Assembly (NCBI GenBank): GCA_964484465.1 | Contig: CAZAFL010000016.1 | Span: 5,121 to 69,120, forward strand | Source of the DNA: CAZAFL01 sp964484465 | GTDB taxonomy: Bacteria > Bacteroidota > Ignavibacteria > UBA10030 > SZUA-254 | Direction of reading: 5' to 3' | DNA length: 64,000 bases | In this document: positions 34,811 through 45,502 of the stretch, piece by piece | Numbering within the stretch: position 1 is the stretch's first letter | How the letters are laid out: every line of letters begins with the position of its first letter | Notes under the pieces: model-generated | What the model saw: only the letters and a program-made list of their open reading frames with translations | Database searches by the model: none | Told to the model about the DNA's origin: nothing | Position numbers and translations under genes: made by a program

Positions 34811-37800
34811 TTAGCGCTTCTTTACCTGGTAGCGTGAAACCCTGACAACGGTATAAAACGTGAGAAGCGCTGTGCCTGATATCATTCCGAAACCGACAAT
34901 GACCCATGAAGACCAGAAACTTGTTAAATCGACACCATACGAAACCGTCGTCTCAAGAACAACATTGACCGTGTGCTCGCCATGAGGCAGCATAATGGAA
35001 AAACGACGGTATCCCTTAGCGACCGGAGTACCTACCTCACCGCCATCGACAAAGACGGTGTACGGATTATGACTAAATGTTGCGATGCAACGTGTGGCAC
35101 TATTGTAGGAAAAGGTTATACTCCGGTTACCGTTGATAAGGCTCGTGAGTTTTCCTGAAATTGTTAATAATTGACCGCCAGAGGGCGGAGTAAACGGTAT
35201 AGCAGATTGCTTGTCAAGAAAAATCGAATAACGTCCCGCCGGCAATAAAAATTTTCCATCCTCCGACCTCAATCTCTCTCCGTTGGACGTCCGTAACGAC
35301 GAATACTCCTTTGACAGATCAAGGATGACATGAAACGGTGAATTAAATTCCCATTGGCCCGCATCTCTTTGCAACGTAGCCCTGGCAGATGCCGCATATG
35401 GTATAAGACGTAAATCCTGGGGACGCACGCTCGACTCAGAGTAAATTGCAAACCGGTCGGTTCCTAAAGCTGCGGACCGGATCATCTGAAAACTCTCGAT
35501 CCCTGATTGGACCAATGTCGGAAATGGGGTCGGGATATTTTCATTCCGGAATTGCAAAATATTCAGATCAACCATCAACGGAAGTTTATCATTTGTCAAC
35601 GACCGGTACCGTGTCGCTAATTGTTCATATCGCTGGGGGTCTTTCGACCATTCGGATTGCGGATCTTCAACCTGTAAATTGAAAGCATACTTACTGTTTA
35701 AATCAACAATCCGACGAATGTCGACTCCATAATTAGTCCGTAATTCGGGGTTGCCGATATTGTCCATTACAGTAATTATTATGTCGAGAAACGGCTTTTT
35801 CATTTTCACATTGTTCAGCATGTTCAAGAATTCTTCGTGGAATGAAACCAGCGATTCCACCCGGTAGTTTTCAAACAACTTCCACGCCGCCGGATTTCGT
35901 TTCCAAAACATAGAAGATGTTGAATCGAGTAAGGCTGCGGGGTCGAAACCATTTTTAGTTTTGAACTGGTTCCGTGCAGATACATGCATCGGCGTAAGGA
36001 GTTTCGGGTCGTGCGGTCCATTTCCAGAATCAAAATAGAGCTCTGCAAGGTTGACGCCATCCCAATCGTATGCCTCCAGAAATTCCCGATACGTATCCTT
36101 TACTTTTGTTAAACAAGCTGGTTCAGTCAATGCCACAGGGTATCGCCATGAGGGTCGTACTGATTCTCCCTTGTAGTTGACCTCCTGCCATTCAGGATGT
36201 TCCTTCCAAAACTTTTGAGAAACCTGCGGCGGCTCGAGCCAGGCGTACACGCTGATGCCATTTGCATGGCAGAGGGATATCAGACGGGCATAATCATACG
36301 TCCACGTGGGGTACTGATGCCAGCTCGCCGCGTGAATGACGCGAACACCTTCGGCAACCCAGTGCTTGACTAAATCTTCAACACTGATATTATGGCGGTA
36401 GCCCGGGTCGAAATACAATTCGAGGTTTTCACGTCGGAGAACAGGCTTCAACCTAAAATACTTCGTCACGTAGTCGATGAGGAACGGAAATCTGCTGTAT
36501 CCTTCATGGGTAAGAGGGTCAAATCTTACCCCGAGAAATAAAAACTTCCCGCTTCCAAATTGCCTCCCGATGACAACGGGCGCGTCGGTCCTGGCGTCGA
36601 TACAGAAAATCTCATCGTCTTTCCGGACCTCAAACCGGGGCATGATTTCTGAAAATGATAATAAGAGCGGGTCTTCCGGAAAAAGGCGGTCTCTCATTCG
36701 CTCGACTTTGAGAAATGACTCGGCATATTTTATCCCGAGTTCTTCCGCAACTCCATTCTTTCCGTCCGTAATAAGATTCCCTCCGCTTTCAACAAACTGG
36801 ACGATACGGTCATAATCCCGGTCGGCAAGAATGTCGACTGTCGGATATGGAACCACCAGTAAATTATAGCCGGATAATTTGTCCAGATCTTCAACGGCAA
36901 GCGAATCGGTCTGGATATTCAGCGACCGAAATGCGGAAAGAAAACTTTCCTGATCATTCGCTGTACTTCCCGTCAGATGACGATTCCAGAGAACCGCAAC
37001 CCGGGCTTCATCAAACGACTCTTCGCGCGGAAATAAATCATTCCAAAATCTCTTTACGTTATACTGAATGTTCTCAGCAAATGTCGGTTCCATTTCACGA
37101 TATTCGGAAGGTTCAGCAAGGTATATTTCCCCGGGAGGGACCTCAATGCTTTTCCGGAAAGCTCCGTGAACCCGGGACTCTGAAATAATCCTGTGGTCGA
37201 CTTCACCATTTGGCCGCAACCACGTTTCCCGCAAGTATTGATCTTCAAGTGAGACCGAATATGTCACCGAACCGGTCGCGATCACCCTGTCCTTTAACGT
37301 GACTGTGCAATTTTCATTTTTGACATCCATAAACGTGTATCCCAGGTCGAGAATACCGTCGACATACTCCTCAATATACTTGACATCAATAAAAGGATGA
37401 ATAAATGCCGAGGCAAAACCGTCACGGACAGCTAATTGCGTTTGAGCTCCTTTCAGTAATTGTTGAACTGCGTCTTCTTCAACCTTGGGATCATCATCGA
37501 GAGGGATGTACCCCAAATTTTCAGGAATGATTCGCTGTCCGTAGAGGTCATGATCAATGATGAAAGGAAAATATTGACTGTAGTTAATATCTTCGATGAC
37601 CATTCGCTGCTCCATAACAGTGGAGAAGAAGGTTCCGAACGTCTTATAATCAAGTTCCGAAGCGGTGTAATGAGGAGTTTCCCAGACGAGCGGGTAAATA
37701 TTGTTCTTCCAGCATTCCTCCAATCCCATTTCTAACTTCTTTTCGACATACTCCTTTGAATCGGTTTTGATTACTCCCCCGATACTTTCATCCCAGAATT

Positions 37801-38779
37801 CATAATCAGTAGCGGTGACACCGCGATACTGATGGGTAACACCATGCATGACGATTGTTGCGCCTCTTGACACCATATAGTGAATCGCATCGACGAAATC
37901 CGGCTTGTCGGAAAGGCTCAGCCTTAGTCCCGCTTCGGGGTCCACAAAAAACGGTATAATGCCGACCAGGAACGGAACGTGCCTTTTGTACATTGCATCG
38001 GCTATTCGTCGAAGCGAGGCGGGGTCTTCGAACACATCCACGTCCTCAATTCGTAGCAGTGCACGATGAATTTCTTCATGCTGTTCTCCCAGAAGATCAT
38101 GAAGCATGTCTGCAAAGAATACATAACGGTCAGTTTCGGTCGCAGATGCAAATGGCGAATCACCGATATAGATGAAATTTCCACTGCGAACAATGTACGG
38201 AGCTTCGCGGTGCGTTCCCGTTGAGAACGCAGACGCCAACACTTCGACCTGTTCGCTGTGAATGATATTGATAATGTTAAGATTTTCTTCCCCTTTGGTA
38301 AACTGTCGTTTCCCCGCTTTGACAATGTCAAAAATTGAGGATGTATCAAGCAACGAGAAAGTAAACCCTAATCTGGTCGCAAGGTCGAATTTTCTGGAAA
38401 ATGCGTCAAAGCCTGTGTTCATCCAGACAAGCGTCTTGGAAGTATTGTACGCATCTTTGAGAAATCTTACCGGTGGGTCATACTTTTTACTGTAACCGAT
38501 GAAAAAAGTAAAGTCGAATTTTTCAATATCGCCCGGAGAATATGCTTCGACACCTTTGATTTCATAGTGAACATTGAAATGACCGAGAAGCATCGCCATT
38601 TCCCTCGCATCGCCGCGTGCATAATTACTCGGGATGTCATATCCTTCAAAAAGAATAAGAACGTTTTTTGGATTGGGGGCTTTGCCGGACGACTGTGAGG
38701 GTATGAGAAGAAAAGTGAAACATATAAAAAAGAGGGTCACCGACTCGCTCGTTCTGATGAACTCCCTAATTTGCTTCAT
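34811..38779 (-). CDS. Giant membrane-anchored DUF2334 deacetylase/glycosidase-like protein
   Basis: This 1,322-residue protein has a signal segment (about 12-32), then a glutamine-amidotransferase-like fold (about 38-160). A DUF2334 polysaccharide-deacetylase-like domain (about 240-480) follows, with RIEDVDVFEDP and MHGVTHQY as likely metal ligands. A second amidotransferase-like region (about 600-770) leads to a (beta/alpha)8 glycosidase-like domain (about 800-1120; HAASWHQYPTW, YAWLEPPQ, DGVNLAELYFD). Beta-rich sequence and one membrane helix lie near 1290-1312 before a short basic tail. With the adjoining GT2 synthase it recalls PelA, which also joins a deacetylase and a hydrolase, but the order of domains differs. 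I infer modification and trimming of a nascent exopolysaccharide at the periplasmic face. Confidence 0.82.
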   Translation of the reverse strand: MKQIREFIRTSESVTLFFICFTFLLIPSQSSGKAPNPKNVLILFEGYDIPSNYARGDAREMAMLLGHFNVHYEIKGVEAYSPGDIEKFDFTFFIGYSKKYDPPVRFLKDAYNTSKTLVWMNTGFDAFSRKFDLATRLGFTFSLLDTSSIFDIVKAGKRQFTKGEENLNIINIIHSEQVEVLASAFSTGTHREAPYIVRSGNFIYIGDSPFASATETDRYVFFADMLHDLLGEQHEEIHRALLRIEDVDVFEDPASLRRIADAMYKRHVPFLVGIIPFFVDPEAGLRLSLSDKPDFVDAIHYMVSRGATIVMHGVTHQYRGVTATDYEFWDESIGGVIKTDSKEYVEKKLEMGLEECWKNNIYPLVWETPHYTASELDYKTFGTFFSTVMEQRMVIEDINYSQYFPFIIDHDLYGQRIIPENLGYIPLDDDPKVEEDAVQQLLKGAQTQLAVRDGFASAFIHPFIDVKYIEEYVDGILDLGYTFMDVKNENCTVTLKDRVIATGSVTYSVSLEDQYLRETWLRPNGEVDHRIISESRVHGAFRKSIEVPPGEIYLAEPSEYREMEPTFAENIQYNVKRFWNDLFPREESFDEARVAVLWNRHLTGSTANDQESFLSAFRSLNIQTDSLAVEDLDKLSGYNLLVVPYPTVDILADRDYDRIVQFVESGGNLITDGKNGVAEELGIKYAESFLKVERMRDRLFPEDPLLLSFSEIMPRFEVRKDDEIFCIDARTDAPVVIGRQFGSGKFLFLGVRFDPLTHEGYSRFPFLIDYVTKYFRLKPVLRRENLELYFDPGYRHNISVEDLVKHWVAEGVRVIHAASWHQYPTWTYDYARLISLCHANGISVYAWLEPPQVSQKFWKEHPEWQEVNYKGESVRPSWRYPVALTEPACLTKVKDTYREFLEAYDWDGVNLAELYFDSGNGPHDPKLLTPMHVSARNQFKTKNGFDPAALLDSTSSMFWKRNPAAWKLFENYRVESLVSFHEEFLNMLNNVKMKKPFLDIIITVMDNIGNPELRTNYGVDIRRIVDLNSKYAFNLQVEDPQSEWSKDPQRYEQLATRYRSLTNDKLPLMVDLNILQFRNENIPTPFPTLVQSGIESFQMIRSAALGTDRFAIYSESSVRPQDLRLIPYAASARATLQRDAGQWEFNSPFHVILDLSKEYSSLRTSNGERLRSEDGKFLLPAGRYSIFLDKQSAIPFTPPSGGQLLTISGKLTSLINGNRSITFSYNSATRCIATFSHNPYTVFVDGGEVGTPVAKGYRRFSIMLPHGEHTVNVVLETTVSYGVDLTSFWSSWVIVGFGMISGTALLTFYTVVRVSRYQVKKR

Positions 38780-38938
38780 AGTAACGTATATTACCTTTTC
38801 TTTAATAAAAAAATAGCGTTTTACCCATTAATAATCAACTATCCGGTAAACAACTATTGCGCATAATCACCAAACATACTATATTTATGTGGAACACGCC
38901 CTTTTTTCCATTTTCATAGATCTTCCAAAAAATTCTTT

Positions 38939-41900
38939 ATGAACAAAACCAGTTACGGGTTTCTGGTTCTCTGCTGGCTTCTGCTGTGTAACGAATCACT
39001 CTTTTCCCAATGGAACTGGCAATCCCCGATCCCTCAGGGGAATGACCTCTTTAAGGTACAATTCATCAATGATGCCCTCGGCTGGGCTGTCGGAGAATAT
39101 GGAACTGCACTTCATACCACTAATGCCGGAACAACATGGTACGAGCAGGAATTTGGGCGAACAGACAATATTCTCGGAATTAACATGGTCTCCGATACTG
39201 AAGGATGGGCGACCGGAGATAATGGAATTATCCTCCATACAACCGACGCCGGCGACGACTGGGTCGAACAGACAAGCGGGGTTAGTGTCGGTTTAAACTC
39301 CCTTGACTTTACTAGCCAATTAGAAGGATGGGTTGCAGGCGACAATGAAGTAATTCTGCATACAACCAATGGAGGCTCTTCCTGGACGATACAGCATCAG
39401 GCTGGCAATAACGGGGTGAGTATCAATAGCATCATGTTTCTGAATAGTAATGAAGGATGGGCCGCAGCTGGTAACCGTGTCGTGTTTCACACAACGGACG
39501 GAGGGTCGAATTGGATTCGACAATCGGTAGGGATAGCTCCCACTTCATACTTGTCTGTCTACTTTGTTAACACCTCGCTCGGCTTTCTAGCGGGAACAAA
39601 TGGCGTCATTCTGAGAACGGACGACGGTGGAACAATGTGGACACAAATAACGTCAGGTGTAAACACTAACCTCAATAACATCCTCATGCAGAACTCATTT
39701 GTAGGATGGATCGTTGGAGACGCAGGAACACTTTTAAAGACGATAAACGGCGGACAATCCTGGTCCTTAACGATGATCGGGGACGGAAACGACATCAACG
39801 GTCTTTCAAAATTTGGCGGTACATTATGGGCGGTTGGAGGACTTGGAAAAATCCTTCTTTCGACAAACAGCGGAGTTGCGTGGGGGACTAACGATGTTGG
39901 CTCACGTCTGAGTGCAAATTGGATGGATTTCCCTACGTTGAATGTCGGGGTTGCTGTAGGCCAGACGGGACTTATCATGCGAACAACAGATGGGGGACAT
40001 TTATGGCTGGACCAAACTTCACCTACCCCATCGGTATCATGCTACGGAGTAAAGTTTATCAGCAGCACAACAGGGTGGGCGGTTGGAGATAACGGAACAA
40101 TTCTCCATACGCATGATGGTGAAACCTGGACCACACAATCAAGTTCTGTTACGCATTCGCTCCTCGGCATCACTTTCGGCAATTTCGCAAATGGCTGGAT
40201 CGTCGGCGGTGAGTTCACAAACTTTACAGGAATCATCTTACACACAACTGATGCAGGAAATTCCTGGTCGGTGCAATACAACAACGTACCTCACATTCTT
40301 TATGGTATTTCATTTCCAAATGCCACTACCGGATGGGCGGTCGGAGAAGTGGGCACCATTCTGCACACGACTGACGCCGGCACCACATGGGTCCCAGAGA
40401 CAAGCGGGGTTAGCAATGCATTGTTCTGGTGTTCTTTTTTAGACTTACAAAATGGCTGGGCTGTTGGTGAACTGGGACGCATTCTGTATACGACGAACGG
40501 CGGAACAACCTGGAATCCTCAAGCCTCCGGAGTAACAGTCGACTTGTATTCAGTTGTCGCACGGGATTTATTAGATGCATTAGTCGCGGGAGATAAGGGA
40601 GTCATCCTGCACACCTCAGACCGAGGCATTCATTGGGATAATCAATACAGTCGTACCCAACATAGTCTCTTTGGTGTCACGAGCCCATTCGACTCTGTTA
40701 TTTGGGCATGTGGTGATTATGGAACAGTCCTTGCAGACACCATTGCCCGAGTAAATGGGTCTGTTCCAGGGATTGTCTTCTACGACATCAATAATAATGG
40801 ATTTTATGATGCGGGAGAACCGGGAATGCAGGGGTGGAGAATCGTTCTCGGAGGTGACAAGGTTGATTCCACACTTTCAGGACCGGACGGTAGTTTTCGG
40901 TTTAACGGACTTCTCGACGGTTCATATACTTTATCTCAGGTTGCGCAGTCGTCGTGGACTCCGACTGTTCCAGTCTCACCAGCCTCTTATTCGTTTACCA
41001 TTAATTCTACAACACCCAATTTTTCGGGGAATTTTGGTAACTACGCTCCACACGGTTATCCCTATAAAGTGAACAACCGCTGGAATCTTGTTTCTCTCCC
41101 TCTACTGGTAACCGATGCGCGAAAGTCTATTGTCTATCCCAACGCGATTTCCCCTGCGTTTGAATTTGAGGGCGTATATATCCAAAAAGATACTTTACGA
41201 CCTGGTACCGGCTACTGGTTGAAATTTCCATCACCTCAAACCGTCTGGATTCCCGGTGAAGCAATTCACACCGACAGTTTTTCCCTAGCCCAGGGCTGGA
41301 ACCTCATCGGAACAATCAATGACACAGTGCCAGCCGCTTCTGTCACTACAAACCCGCCTGGTGTTATCACTTCCCCAATCTACAAATATTCTACCGGATA
41401 TATTGCTACATCTGTCATTGTTCCCGGGCAGGGGTATTGGGTGAGAGTTAGTGCTGCGGGAAAAATAATTATGACGTCACCCGGACACCATGCCCCAATG
41501 ACACATTCATTGTTTACTCAATTCAACAGATCTTCGAACCTCAACAAGATATCAATTACGGATTGTGATGGCGGTTCTCAATCTCTTTTCTTTGGCAGGG
41601 CAAATGAGTTGAAGGACCCTCAAACATTGTTTGACCTTCCTCCTCTTCCTCCGAATGGAAGTTTTGATGCTCGTTTTGAAAATGGCAGTACCCTGGCTCT
41701 TTTCGACTCGGCAAATAGTCAAAATAATACTGCAATCATTACCATTCAGGCTTCATGCTACCCTGTCACAATTGCCTGGCATGTTTCGCAACCTGAGGGG
41801 TTGAACTACTCATTGCGGGATCCTGCCTCCAATCGTGAATTAGTGAAATCAATGTCCGATTCCGGTTCTGTGGTCATCGACAATCCAGCAATAACCGTTA

Positions 41901-42226
41901 TCTCATTACAAACTCAAGCCGGAAATTCATCGCCGCAGTTACCGAATGAGTTTGCACTCATGCAAAACCTCCCGAATCCGTTCAATCCAACGACCACAAT
42001 CAGGTTCGTTCTTCCTGTCCTGAGCAAGGTTCAGCTCTCTATATTCACGATTTTGGGCCAAAAAGTAGCAACCCTCGCAGACGGAAATTTCGATGCCGGT
42101 ACTCACGACATTCATTGGACTCCTTCCCTTGCCAGCGGACTCTATTTCTACCGCATTGATGCTGTGAGCCTGGATGGGAAACAACAACACTTTATCCAGA
42201 CCAGAAAAATGGTTCTTCTAAAATAG
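38939..42226 (+). CDS. Secreted YCF48/BNR-repeat protein with SdrD-B-like and T9SS domains
   Basis: The 1,095-residue protein has a signal peptide (cleavage near LFSQ), then about fourteen blades of the type GWAVGDNGTILHTTDAGTTW, as in YCF48-like proteins. This is enough for two seven-bladed propellers. An SdrD-B-like collagen-binding-B fold (IVFYDINNNGFYDAGEPG) follows near 605-690, then a region shared with other T9SS proteins (RWNLVSLPLLV, GYWLKF, GWNLIGT). The C-terminal type A sorting domain is NLPNPFNPTTTIRFVLP...GLYFYRIDA. It should be secreted by T9SS and anchored on the surface. The next gene starts at the base after its stop. Confidence 0.88.
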   Translation: MNKTSYGFLVLCWLLLCNESLFSQWNWQSPIPQGNDLFKVQFINDALGWAVGEYGTALHTTNAGTTWYEQEFGRTDNILGINMVSDTEGWATGDNGIILHTTDAGDDWVEQTSGVSVGLNSLDFTSQLEGWVAGDNEVILHTTNGGSSWTIQHQAGNNGVSINSIMFLNSNEGWAAAGNRVVFHTTDGGSNWIRQSVGIAPTSYLSVYFVNTSLGFLAGTNGVILRTDDGGTMWTQITSGVNTNLNNILMQNSFVGWIVGDAGTLLKTINGGQSWSLTMIGDGNDINGLSKFGGTLWAVGGLGKILLSTNSGVAWGTNDVGSRLSANWMDFPTLNVGVAVGQTGLIMRTTDGGHLWLDQTSPTPSVSCYGVKFISSTTGWAVGDNGTILHTHDGETWTTQSSSVTHSLLGITFGNFANGWIVGGEFTNFTGIILHTTDAGNSWSVQYNNVPHILYGISFPNATTGWAVGEVGTILHTTDAGTTWVPETSGVSNALFWCSFLDLQNGWAVGELGRILYTTNGGTTWNPQASGVTVDLYSVVARDLLDALVAGDKGVILHTSDRGIHWDNQYSRTQHSLFGVTSPFDSVIWACGDYGTVLADTIARVNGSVPGIVFYDINNNGFYDAGEPGMQGWRIVLGGDKVDSTLSGPDGSFRFNGLLDGSYTLSQVAQSSWTPTVPVSPASYSFTINSTTPNFSGNFGNYAPHGYPYKVNNRWNLVSLPLLVTDARKSIVYPNAISPAFEFEGVYIQKDTLRPGTGYWLKFPSPQTVWIPGEAIHTDSFSLAQGWNLIGTINDTVPAASVTTNPPGVITSPIYKYSTGYIATSVIVPGQGYWVRVSAAGKIIMTSPGHHAPMTHSLFTQFNRSSNLNKISITDCDGGSQSLFFGRANELKDPQTLFDLPPLPPNGSFDARFENGSTLALFDSANSQNNTAIITIQASCYPVTIAWHVSQPEGLNYSLRDPASNRELVKSMSDSGSVVIDNPAITVISLQTQAGNSSPQLPNEFALMQNLPNPFNPTTTIRFVLPVLSKVQLSIFTILGQKVATLADGNFDAGTHDIHWTPSLASGLYFYRIDAVSLDGKQQHFIQTRKMVLLK

Positions 42227-42880
42227 ATGAAGAAAAGACAAACACTCGCAATTCTTGGGTTGATTGTAATATCAGGAAGTATGCTGATCTTTCATGATTG
42301 GGGATGCAAGAGCAACGACGAGCCGACTAATCCAGGTTCGGGTGGTAACGCAAAGTACGGAAAAGGCTCGATGTCGTTTGATGCTCCAGAAGGCGGAGGG
42401 CATTTTTCAGCAAACGGTGCATACAAACCGTCTGCTGTATTTCAAAGTGATACTTCAAGCGAAGGTGTTGGGGGATTTGTTTACGATACAACCATCGGAG
42501 GGAAACCAGAGCAGGCGGTTTTTGCGGGATATGTTCAATCCCTGAAAAAGGGGGTTCTTAACGAACGGTTGATCGTTTTCACTCTACATAATACGGCTGG
42601 TTCACTCTCGACAGGCGATTACGCGTTAACCAATGCAGATACAATAATGGCAGGGAAATCTTCATACGTTTATTTTCTGTTCTCCGATTCCGTTCACTTT
42701 TATTCAACACTTGAGGCTCAATCCGGAATATTTACTCTTTCCACATTTGATTTAGGAACCCATCATGCAGCAGGTACTTTCTCCGGAACATTGCAGGGAA
42801 TCCCTCCCGACACGACGCATCTCTCAATCACAAACGGCTCATTTGACCTCACGTTTGTGACTCGATACTTCACGTACTAA
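42227..42880 (+). CDS. Putative lipoprotein, unknown function
   Basis: The 217-residue protein has an N-terminal hydrophobic segment followed by HDWGC, an atypical lipobox with cysteine near residue 27, and then a Gly/Ser/Asn-rich linker. The rest is predicted beta-rich (SMSFDAPEGGGHFSANGAY, VYFLFSDSVHFYSTLEAQSG, GTFSGTLQG). Its ATG immediately follows the stop of the YCF48-repeat gene (TAG-ATG), so the two are translationally coupled. I do not recognise the family. Confidence 0.72.
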   Translation: MKKRQTLAILGLIVISGSMLIFHDWGCKSNDEPTNPGSGGNAKYGKGSMSFDAPEGGGHFSANGAYKPSAVFQSDTSSEGVGGFVYDTTIGGKPEQAVFAGYVQSLKKGVLNERLIVFTLHNTAGSLSTGDYALTNADTIMAGKSSYVYFLFSDSVHFYSTLEAQSGIFTLSTFDLGTHHAAGTFSGTLQGIPPDTTHLSITNGSFDLTFVTRYFTY

Positions 42881-42913
42881 TCGAACAATTCTCCGGCATT
42901 TTCTGCAGAACAA

Positions 42914-43309
42914 TTATTGGACCGGCTCAACTTTCGAATACACAAAAAGGCTCTCCCCACCCTTCTTGATAATCGTGCCTGTCAATTTGACTTCGTGTGC
43001 CGCATATTGTGCGAGCTCTTCATTGCCGCCTTTCATTCCCCCCTTTGGGACAACAATATACACGGCTTTCGTTTCCTTTTCCAAAATGCCGACTGGCAAA
43101 TTCCCTTTGATGCAATCGAGCGCGCATTCTTTATGCGCATCAGGATTCTCATCCATCATGCCGCTCAGGTAACATCTCACATCAATAATTTCACCGGTGA
43201 TGGTAACATTCTTTCTTACGCCGTTTTGTTGTTCCCCCTGCGCCCGCATAATGATTACAGAACACCCAGTCACCAGCATCAGTATCAACGCGATTCGAAT
43301 TTTATGCAT
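42914..43309 (-). CDS. Small exported protein with OB-fold-like domain
   Basis: The 131-residue protein has a signal peptide containing a possible lipobox (MLVTGC, cysteine 16), although the hydrophobic part continues past it. The mature part begins TITGEIIDVRCYLSG and contains HKECALDCIKG, giving three cysteines, before a beta-rich end typical of small OB-like domains. It converges on the gene ending at 42880. Spaced 38 bp from the cupredoxin gene upstream on the same strand, it may belong to that transcript. Function unknown; metal binding by the cysteines is possible. Confidence 0.7.
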   Translation of the reverse strand: MHKIRIALILMLVTGCSVIIMRAQGEQQNGVRKNVTITGEIIDVRCYLSGMMDENPDAHKECALDCIKGNLPVGILEKETKAVYIVVPKGGMKGGNEELAQYAAHEVKLTGTIIKKGGESLFVYSKVEPVQ

Positions 43310-43347
43310 TGAAATTCCCCTGTTTCATGAATTCTTATCCTAACAAT

Positions 43348-45426
43348 TTATTTTTGAAGCATAATTTTCTTCGTGTCGACAAATGATTTGCCGGAGCCAT
43401 CAGTGGCAGTTGCGTTAAGCTGGACAAAGTAGACTCCGCTCGCTTCAGCAACTGCATTCCAGGTTACAGAATGAACGCCTGCTTCCTGCACACCATCGGT
43501 CAGCACTGCGACTATCTGTCCCAGAAGATTGTAGATTATGACACGAACCCGGCTATCCACCGGCATCTGATACCTGATCGCAGTTACAGGGTTGAACGGG
43601 TTAGGATATGTCTCATACAAAGCAAATGACGCGGGGATTACAGCAGACTCTGAAACATCAAGTGACACCATATGACCGGCTCGTTCAATGTTTACCTCAC
43701 CGGTTGCAGATAACGGTATTCTCTTGCCGTCAAGATTCAATGATAATCCGTCGGCCGGGGAGTGCATATTCCATTGAACATTCACTGGATATTCCGCGGA
43801 GGAAATCTGAATTGGAAAAGTCCTTGCCCCCTCGTTGTTGAGGAGTTCCACAAATGAACCGGAAGCAAAACGGACATCAAACCCACCCATAGGCGGCACC
43901 GGCGGCATGTCGAACCATGAACGAATATTCCCATCATCGACTCTGTCACCAACGAAATACAGTGTCTGCTCTTTTGCCGCTGCATCCCGGAACACCAACC
44001 TGCTTGCCGTCCGGTATAGACTCTCATAGCCGACAGTTTTAGGTGACGCAACCGGTCCGGTACCAAGAATGAGCTTCCCCGCCTGACTGACTCTTACCCA
44101 GTATCCGGCACCCGACTTTACCGTGTCGGCAGTGTAGTATCCGTTATGGTATCCATACAATACCGAACTGATAATCCCTGAAGGAGATGAACTAATGGAC
44201 GTCCGGAGAACGGGTACTGAAATTGATCCGATCATGTTCCAGCCTTTGACGACATTAAATGAATCCTTGTTGACAGAAAATCCATTCATCAAAACTGTCT
44301 GAGCACCATTAAACTTTAACCAATAACCTAAACCGACCGACAAAGAAGACTTCGTCACATAGCCAACTTCATAATCATACGCAGGGGATACTGCTGTAGG
44401 ATACACGGCTCCCACAGCGGAATCAGATACTTTCAACGGAAGTGAAATCATATTCCATCTTGCCATCACGCTATTCGAAATGGTCAGCGCCCCGACAAAT
44501 AATCTTCCCTTCATTCCTACCGAGGCGTGTGGAACGCACATGTAGTAATAAAGACCGCTTTGTGAAGTTACAACAGTTCCCCCGCCATACGAAAGATTAA
44601 ATCCCCCGTTAGAAACAGTATCATTAGCAAGCCACGTGGATTTGCTTACTTCCCGTGCCGTATGCATGGGGTCCAAAACAAAGTGGACGATAGCGCCAGG
44701 GGGAACTGCAAGACTCTCCGGAACAAATGTAAAGCCTGAATTTATCACTGTATAAGGAGCGTAATTGATGAAATCAACCGAACGGACATCGCCCGACGTG
44801 ACAGTAAAGGATTTTTGTTTAACAGATGTTACACCCTGTGAAACACCATTGACATTTATTGAAAGATGGGACCACTGAGCGCTGTCTGCTTCGACGGCAA
44901 CGTATGTTCCCTCGCTTAGATTGTTCACGTTGAGCGTAGAGGCAGAGAGGGCGGAATCGAGAATGATCCCGGAACCGACAGAGTCCTGGTAGAGGTACAG
45001 CTTCCATGGTTTCGCTATCTGGTCACCGGTTGTCGCTATATTCCCATCCTGATCGATAAAACTGCTAATGTTAATCGTATTTGGAAGCGGAGAGTTGACG
45101 ACAATGCGCCCTTTCATTCCCATCGGAGCATGAGGTTCACAAACATAATAATGTATGCCAAGGCCCGACGGAACGACAATCCCGCCGCCGAAGGGCGTTG
45201 AAAATCCTTCCCCCAGTGGTGTAGCTTCATTTGCGTTCCATGTTGATTCGCTCACTTCAACAACATCATGTATTCCATCGAGAACAAATTTCACCGTGTC
45301 CCCGTTAACAATAGATATGGAATCGGGAACGAACGTAAAACCGGAATTCGTCACAGTGTGGATGGTTCCAAAACTCCTGAAACAGCAAAATAATACTAAT
45401 AAAACGGGGTAAACAATTTTTTTCAT
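43348..45426 (-). CDS. Secreted double-cupredoxin protein with T9SS sorting domain
   Basis: From the ATG at 45426 (MKKIVYPVLL, with AAGGATG upstream) the product is about 692 residues. The in-frame upstream ATG at 45462 would bury the signal peptide. Two plastocyanin-like domains lie near 20-115 and 225-315. Each has the His of HDVVEVS or HTAREVS and the Cys-His-Met ligands of YYVCEPHAPMGMKG or YYMCVPHASVGMKG, so both type 1 copper sites look complete. A carboxypeptidase-regulatory-like region lies between them, followed by the shared RWNMISLPL/GYWLKF region and a T9SS type A domain (TYPNPFNPVTAIRY). It should be a surface copper electron carrier. Confidence 0.88.
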   Translation of the reverse strand: MKKIVYPVLLVLFCCFRSFGTIHTVTNSGFTFVPDSISIVNGDTVKFVLDGIHDVVEVSESTWNANEATPLGEGFSTPFGGGIVVPSGLGIHYYVCEPHAPMGMKGRIVVNSPLPNTINISSFIDQDGNIATTGDQIAKPWKLYLYQDSVGSGIILDSALSASTLNVNNLSEGTYVAVEADSAQWSHLSINVNGVSQGVTSVKQKSFTVTSGDVRSVDFINYAPYTVINSGFTFVPESLAVPPGAIVHFVLDPMHTAREVSKSTWLANDTVSNGGFNLSYGGGTVVTSQSGLYYYMCVPHASVGMKGRLFVGALTISNSVMARWNMISLPLKVSDSAVGAVYPTAVSPAYDYEVGYVTKSSLSVGLGYWLKFNGAQTVLMNGFSVNKDSFNVVKGWNMIGSISVPVLRTSISSSPSGIISSVLYGYHNGYYTADTVKSGAGYWVRVSQAGKLILGTGPVASPKTVGYESLYRTASRLVFRDAAAKEQTLYFVGDRVDDGNIRSWFDMPPVPPMGGFDVRFASGSFVELLNNEGARTFPIQISSAEYPVNVQWNMHSPADGLSLNLDGKRIPLSATGEVNIERAGHMVSLDVSESAVIPASFALYETYPNPFNPVTAIRYQMPVDSRVRVIIYNLLGQIVAVLTDGVQEAGVHSVTWNAVAEASGVYFVQLNATATDGSGKSFVDTKKIMLQK

Positions 45427-45502
45427 GGTTCTTACATCCTTCGATTGATGAGATATGGCCATTCCCTAATTACTTGCTGCAGGCTTGGAATGTAACGATT
45501 AT

